A stretch of DNA of 17,433 nt from JALZVT01 sp964611345 (GTDB taxonomy: Bacteria; Pseudomonadota; Gammaproteobacteria; Pseudomonadales; Azotimanducaceae). Below, piece by piece: positions 15,294 to 17,433 of this stretch. The stretch's first letter is position 1, and each line of letters opens with the position of its first letter. Below the pieces are notes generated by a model that was not told where the DNA came from, searched no databases, and saw only the letters and a program-made list of their open reading frames with translations. The stretch spans positions 1-17,433 of the forward strand of contig CAZSYU010000086.1 in assembly GCA_964611345.1 (NCBI GenBank), read 5' to 3'. The translations under genes and the position numbers were made by a program.

Positions 15294-17120
15294 TTACCAG
15301 GACAGTTCACAGGCTTCGCACAGTGCGTAGTTGCGACTCCGATCGCTGCTACTCAGCAGCAGTTGCAGCGCCTCGATGCCCGGCACCTTCGACAGATCCA
15401 GGCCGATGTTAGCAAGTCTCACCTGCGCTTTGCCCGTGAGCTGACGCAGTAACAGCTCCTGCGGTGACAGCGGAGGATCCAGCGGTTGCACCTCGAAGTT
15501 GTCGCCTAAATTGGCAAGTTCAGCAGCGCTCGCGAGTGCCATGTCCAGATCGCCTAGCTCATCGACCAGACCAAGTTCAAGCGCTTGGGTACCCGACCAG
15601 ACTCTGCCCTGGGCGATTTCTTCAACCCGACTGCGTTCCAGATCGCGACCGCGCGCCACCAGCGTAATAAATCGCTCGTAGCCCTTGTTAACACTGGCTT
15701 GAATAATGCCGGACATTTCTTCCGACAGCGGTCGTGCGATGGTCATGCCGTTGGCCAGTGAATGGGTGCCTACGCCATCCATGTTGATGCCGACGTTGGT
15801 CAACGCAGCGCTGATGTTCGGCAGTACCCCAAAGATGCCGATAGAGCCGGTGATGGTGTTTGGGCTTGCAACTATTTTGTCTGCGGTTGCCGAGATCCAA
15901 TAGCCGCCCGAGGCTGCGGTCCCCGCCATAGCCATAACGACGGGTTTGCCTGCTAGCTGCACAAGCTCGATCTCGCGGCGGATGAGTTCAGAGGCAACCA
16001 CTTCGCCACCGGGGCTGTCGACGTGCACAACCAGTGCGCTGATGTTGTCGTCGTCTTTGGCCTGACGAATAAGCTCAATGACTTTAGGTGCCACGATGCC
16101 GTCAGATGCGTTGCTCACAGCGCGACCCGTGATGGCGCCGCTTGCGGTGATTAACCCGACCGAGGGGCTAGTGGCGGGCAGAGGAACCATGGCGACGTTG
16201 TTGCTAATGCCCTTATCATTGAGGTACATCTGCGTGGTGACCCGATTTAGCTCGTCGGGTTCGGTGTCCATTTCACTGGCGATGCGCGCGTTGAATGCAT
16301 CCGGCGTGAGCAACTCATCGACCAGTCTGGATTCCACCGCAAGCCGCGCGATGTCGCCTTCGGCGGCCGCCAGGGCAGGGCCAAGGTTGGTTACGTAGGC
16401 ATCTATTGCTGCCGCGTCGAGGCCACGATTGGCGGCCACGGTGCTGCGGAAGCTCGACCAGAGTTGGTCCAACAGCGCTTTACTGGCCTCGGCCGCCTCG
16501 GGTGATATCGAATCGCGCAGATAGGGCTCAACCGCAGATTTAAACTTGCCGACGCGAAATACGTGCACGTCAACGTTCAGGTTTTTCAGCAGTTGGGCGA
16601 AGTAAGGACGATAGCTGCCTAACCCTGTCAGCAGAGTTTCACCGAAGGGGTGGAGATACACGGCATCGGCATAACTGGCAATCAGGTATTGGGGCTGGGT
16701 GTAGTAGGCGCCATGCGCAAGTACGGGTTTGCCCGTCGCCCGGAATGCGGAGATTGCCTTACCCAGCCGATCGATCTGTACCATGTTGGCGTAGGCAAGG
16801 TTAGTCGTATTGAGCACCACACTTGCTACCCGCGAGTCTGCAGCAGCAGCTTCTAGTGCGTCTTCGAGATCTGCCAGCACGGTTTCGCCCTGTGACTGCC
16901 CGTCGCCCATCAACTTGCCCAATGGATCGATGGGACTTGGCCGTTCGACGAGTGCACCCTCGAGGTCCAGTTCCAGAGCAAAACTTGCAGGTAAGGCCGG
17001 CGTGCCGCTGCCACTAAACACCACGGTCAGTACGAGGATGAGAATGAGCAAAAACAGCAGATTGGCTGCGACGTTCCGCGCTACGGTGAGGCCGCGCCAC
17101 AAGGACTGGAAAAAGGTCAT
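15294..17120 (-). CDS. sppA: Signal peptide peptidase SppA, 67K type
   Basis: A 608-residue inner-membrane serine protease of the S49 family that degrades cleaved signal peptides at the periplasmic face. One N-terminal membrane anchor is at about 18-37 (NLLFLLILILVLTVVF). As in E. coli SppA (618 residues) there are two repeated domains: the catalytic lysine is in the first (GKFKSAVEPY, Lys194) and the serine in the second (GTAASGGYWIS, Ser404). VHVDSPGGEVVASELIRREI marks the second ClpP-like fold and SPNTITGSIGIFG follows the serine. The C-terminus ends in YALCEACELSW with a Cys-x-x-Cys pair. The ribosome binding site before the ATG is weak. It converges with the DUF1232 gene across 8 nt, leaving no room for a separate terminator. 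Confidence 0.95.
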   Translation of the reverse strand: MTFFQSLWRGLTVARNVAANLLFLLILILVLTVVFSGSGTPALPASFALELDLEGALVERPSPIDPLGKLMGDGQSQGETVLADLEDALEAAAADSRVASVVLNTTNLAYANMVQIDRLGKAISAFRATGKPVLAHGAYYTQPQYLIASYADAVYLHPFGETLLTGLGSYRPYFAQLLKNLNVDVHVFRVGKFKSAVEPYLRDSISPEAAEASKALLDQLWSSFRSTVAANRGLDAAAIDAYVTNLGPALAAAEGDIARLAVESRLVDELLTPDAFNARIASEMDTEPDELNRVTTQMYLNDKGISNNVAMVPLPATSPSVGLITASGAITGRAVSNASDGIVAPKVIELIRQAKDDDNISALVVHVDSPGGEVVASELIRREIELVQLAGKPVVMAMAGTAASGGYWISATADKIVASPNTITGSIGIFGVLPNISAALTNVGINMDGVGTHSLANGMTIARPLSEEMSGIIQASVNKGYERFITLVARGRDLERSRVEEIAQGRVWSGTQALELGLVDELGDLDMALASAAELANLGDNFEVQPLDPPLSPQELLLRQLTGKAQVRLANIGLDLSKVPGIEALQLLLSSSDRSRNYALCEACELSW

Positions 17121-17199
17121 GCAGGAACTCTGTTGATAGATTGAAGTCGGCGTAGAATATCGCGTATTCAGGCTTTAGTTGTCATGTAGGCGAATAATA

Positions 17200-17433
17200 G
17201 TGGCGAACGCGGACGCGCAAGATCAGGTGTCAACGGATGTTTCATCCAACAAAGCGACGTTGGCTGAGTCAGCTAGCTCCGCAACGGCTGATGCCAGCGG
17301 AGCTCCACTGTGGCGCTGGAGTGAGCTTGCAGCGGCACTCGCTTGTCCCCCAGTCGCCGGCGGACCGGACATTACCGGCATCAGTATTGATTCGCGAAGT
17401 GCCCAGCCGGGTGATTTGTTCATTGCGCTAGCG
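17200..17433 (+). CDS. murF: Mur ligase N-terminus, probably MurF; 3' end outside the window
   Basis: The first 78 codons of an ORF cut by the right edge. LWRWSELAAAL followed by ITGISIDSRSAQPGDLFIAL matches the N-terminal substrate-binding domain of Mur ligases. MurF, which adds D-Ala-D-Ala to the UDP-MurNAc-tripeptide, is my preference over MurE because of the W-x-W-x-ELA lead-in, but the ATP-binding and C-terminal domains that would settle it are outside. I chose the GTG at 17200 with AGG at 17188-17190 as a ribosome binding site; a TTG at 17179 is an in-frame alternative after a stop at 17176-17178. Some 35 Ala/Ser-rich residues precede the domain. It is divergent from sppA. Confidence 0.72.
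   Translation, partial: MANADAQDQVSTDVSSNKATLAESASSATADASGAPLWRWSELAAALACPPVAGGPDITGISIDSRSAQPGDLFIALA

Noticed and set aside
17121..17199. Promoter between sppA and the Mur ligase
   Set aside because: TTGATA and TAGAAT are present but only 14 bp apart; no pair with good spacing was found.

Overview
The window looks like a piece of a gammaproteobacterial chromosome in a draft assembly; it contains one 100-N scaffold gap at 5063-5162. The evidence is the gamma-type LexA boxes (CTGT-N8-ACAG), a long-form (about 67 kDa) SppA, and glutathione reductase, Na+/alanine symporter and Ugd proteins of gammaproteobacterial type. A free-living, possibly marine member is my guess; the sequence does not fix the genus. 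I see no rRNA, tRNA, CRISPR, transposase or phage gene, and gene density is high, with no gene-free stretch over 300 bases.

Region 1 (1-5325, all minus strand) is an SOS mutagenesis cassette, imuA-imuB-dnaE2, read right to left. Two LexA boxes lie before imuA, one filling the spacer of a candidate promoter. ImuA ends 6 nt before ImuB, and the ImuB stop abuts the DnaE2 start. DnaE2 runs off the left edge after 845 codons with no frameshift. The unusual point is that all three genes carry short tandem repeats whose unit is a multiple of three (9, 12, 15, 18 and 21 bp). The largest, a 15-bp KSGQT-coding array in imuA, runs into the assembly gap.

Region 2 (5326-8290, minus strand) is a two-gene unit: ugd (UDP-glucose 6-dehydrogenase), then 4 nt later an exported protein that looks like two outer-membrane beta-barrels in tandem. 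A near-perfect TATAAT and an imperfect palindrome precede ugd.

Region 3 (8331-12929) has a minus-strand ThDP-dependent enzyme of the acetolactate synthase/benzoylformate decarboxylase superfamily, divergent from a plus-strand pair: glutathione reductase (gor) and a PhoA-family alkaline phosphatase, joined by a 1-nt TGATG overlap.

Region 4 (13004-15285, plus strand) holds an AGCS-family sodium:alanine/glycine symporter with a roughly 110-residue insertion, then a YkvA/DUF1232 protein. Region 5 has sppA (minus strand), convergent with the DUF1232 gene at an 8-nt gap, and divergently the first 78 codons of a Mur ligase, probably murF, cut by the right edge. Regions 2 to 5 are mostly ordinary housekeeping or envelope genes; the cassette in region 1 is the most unusual part.
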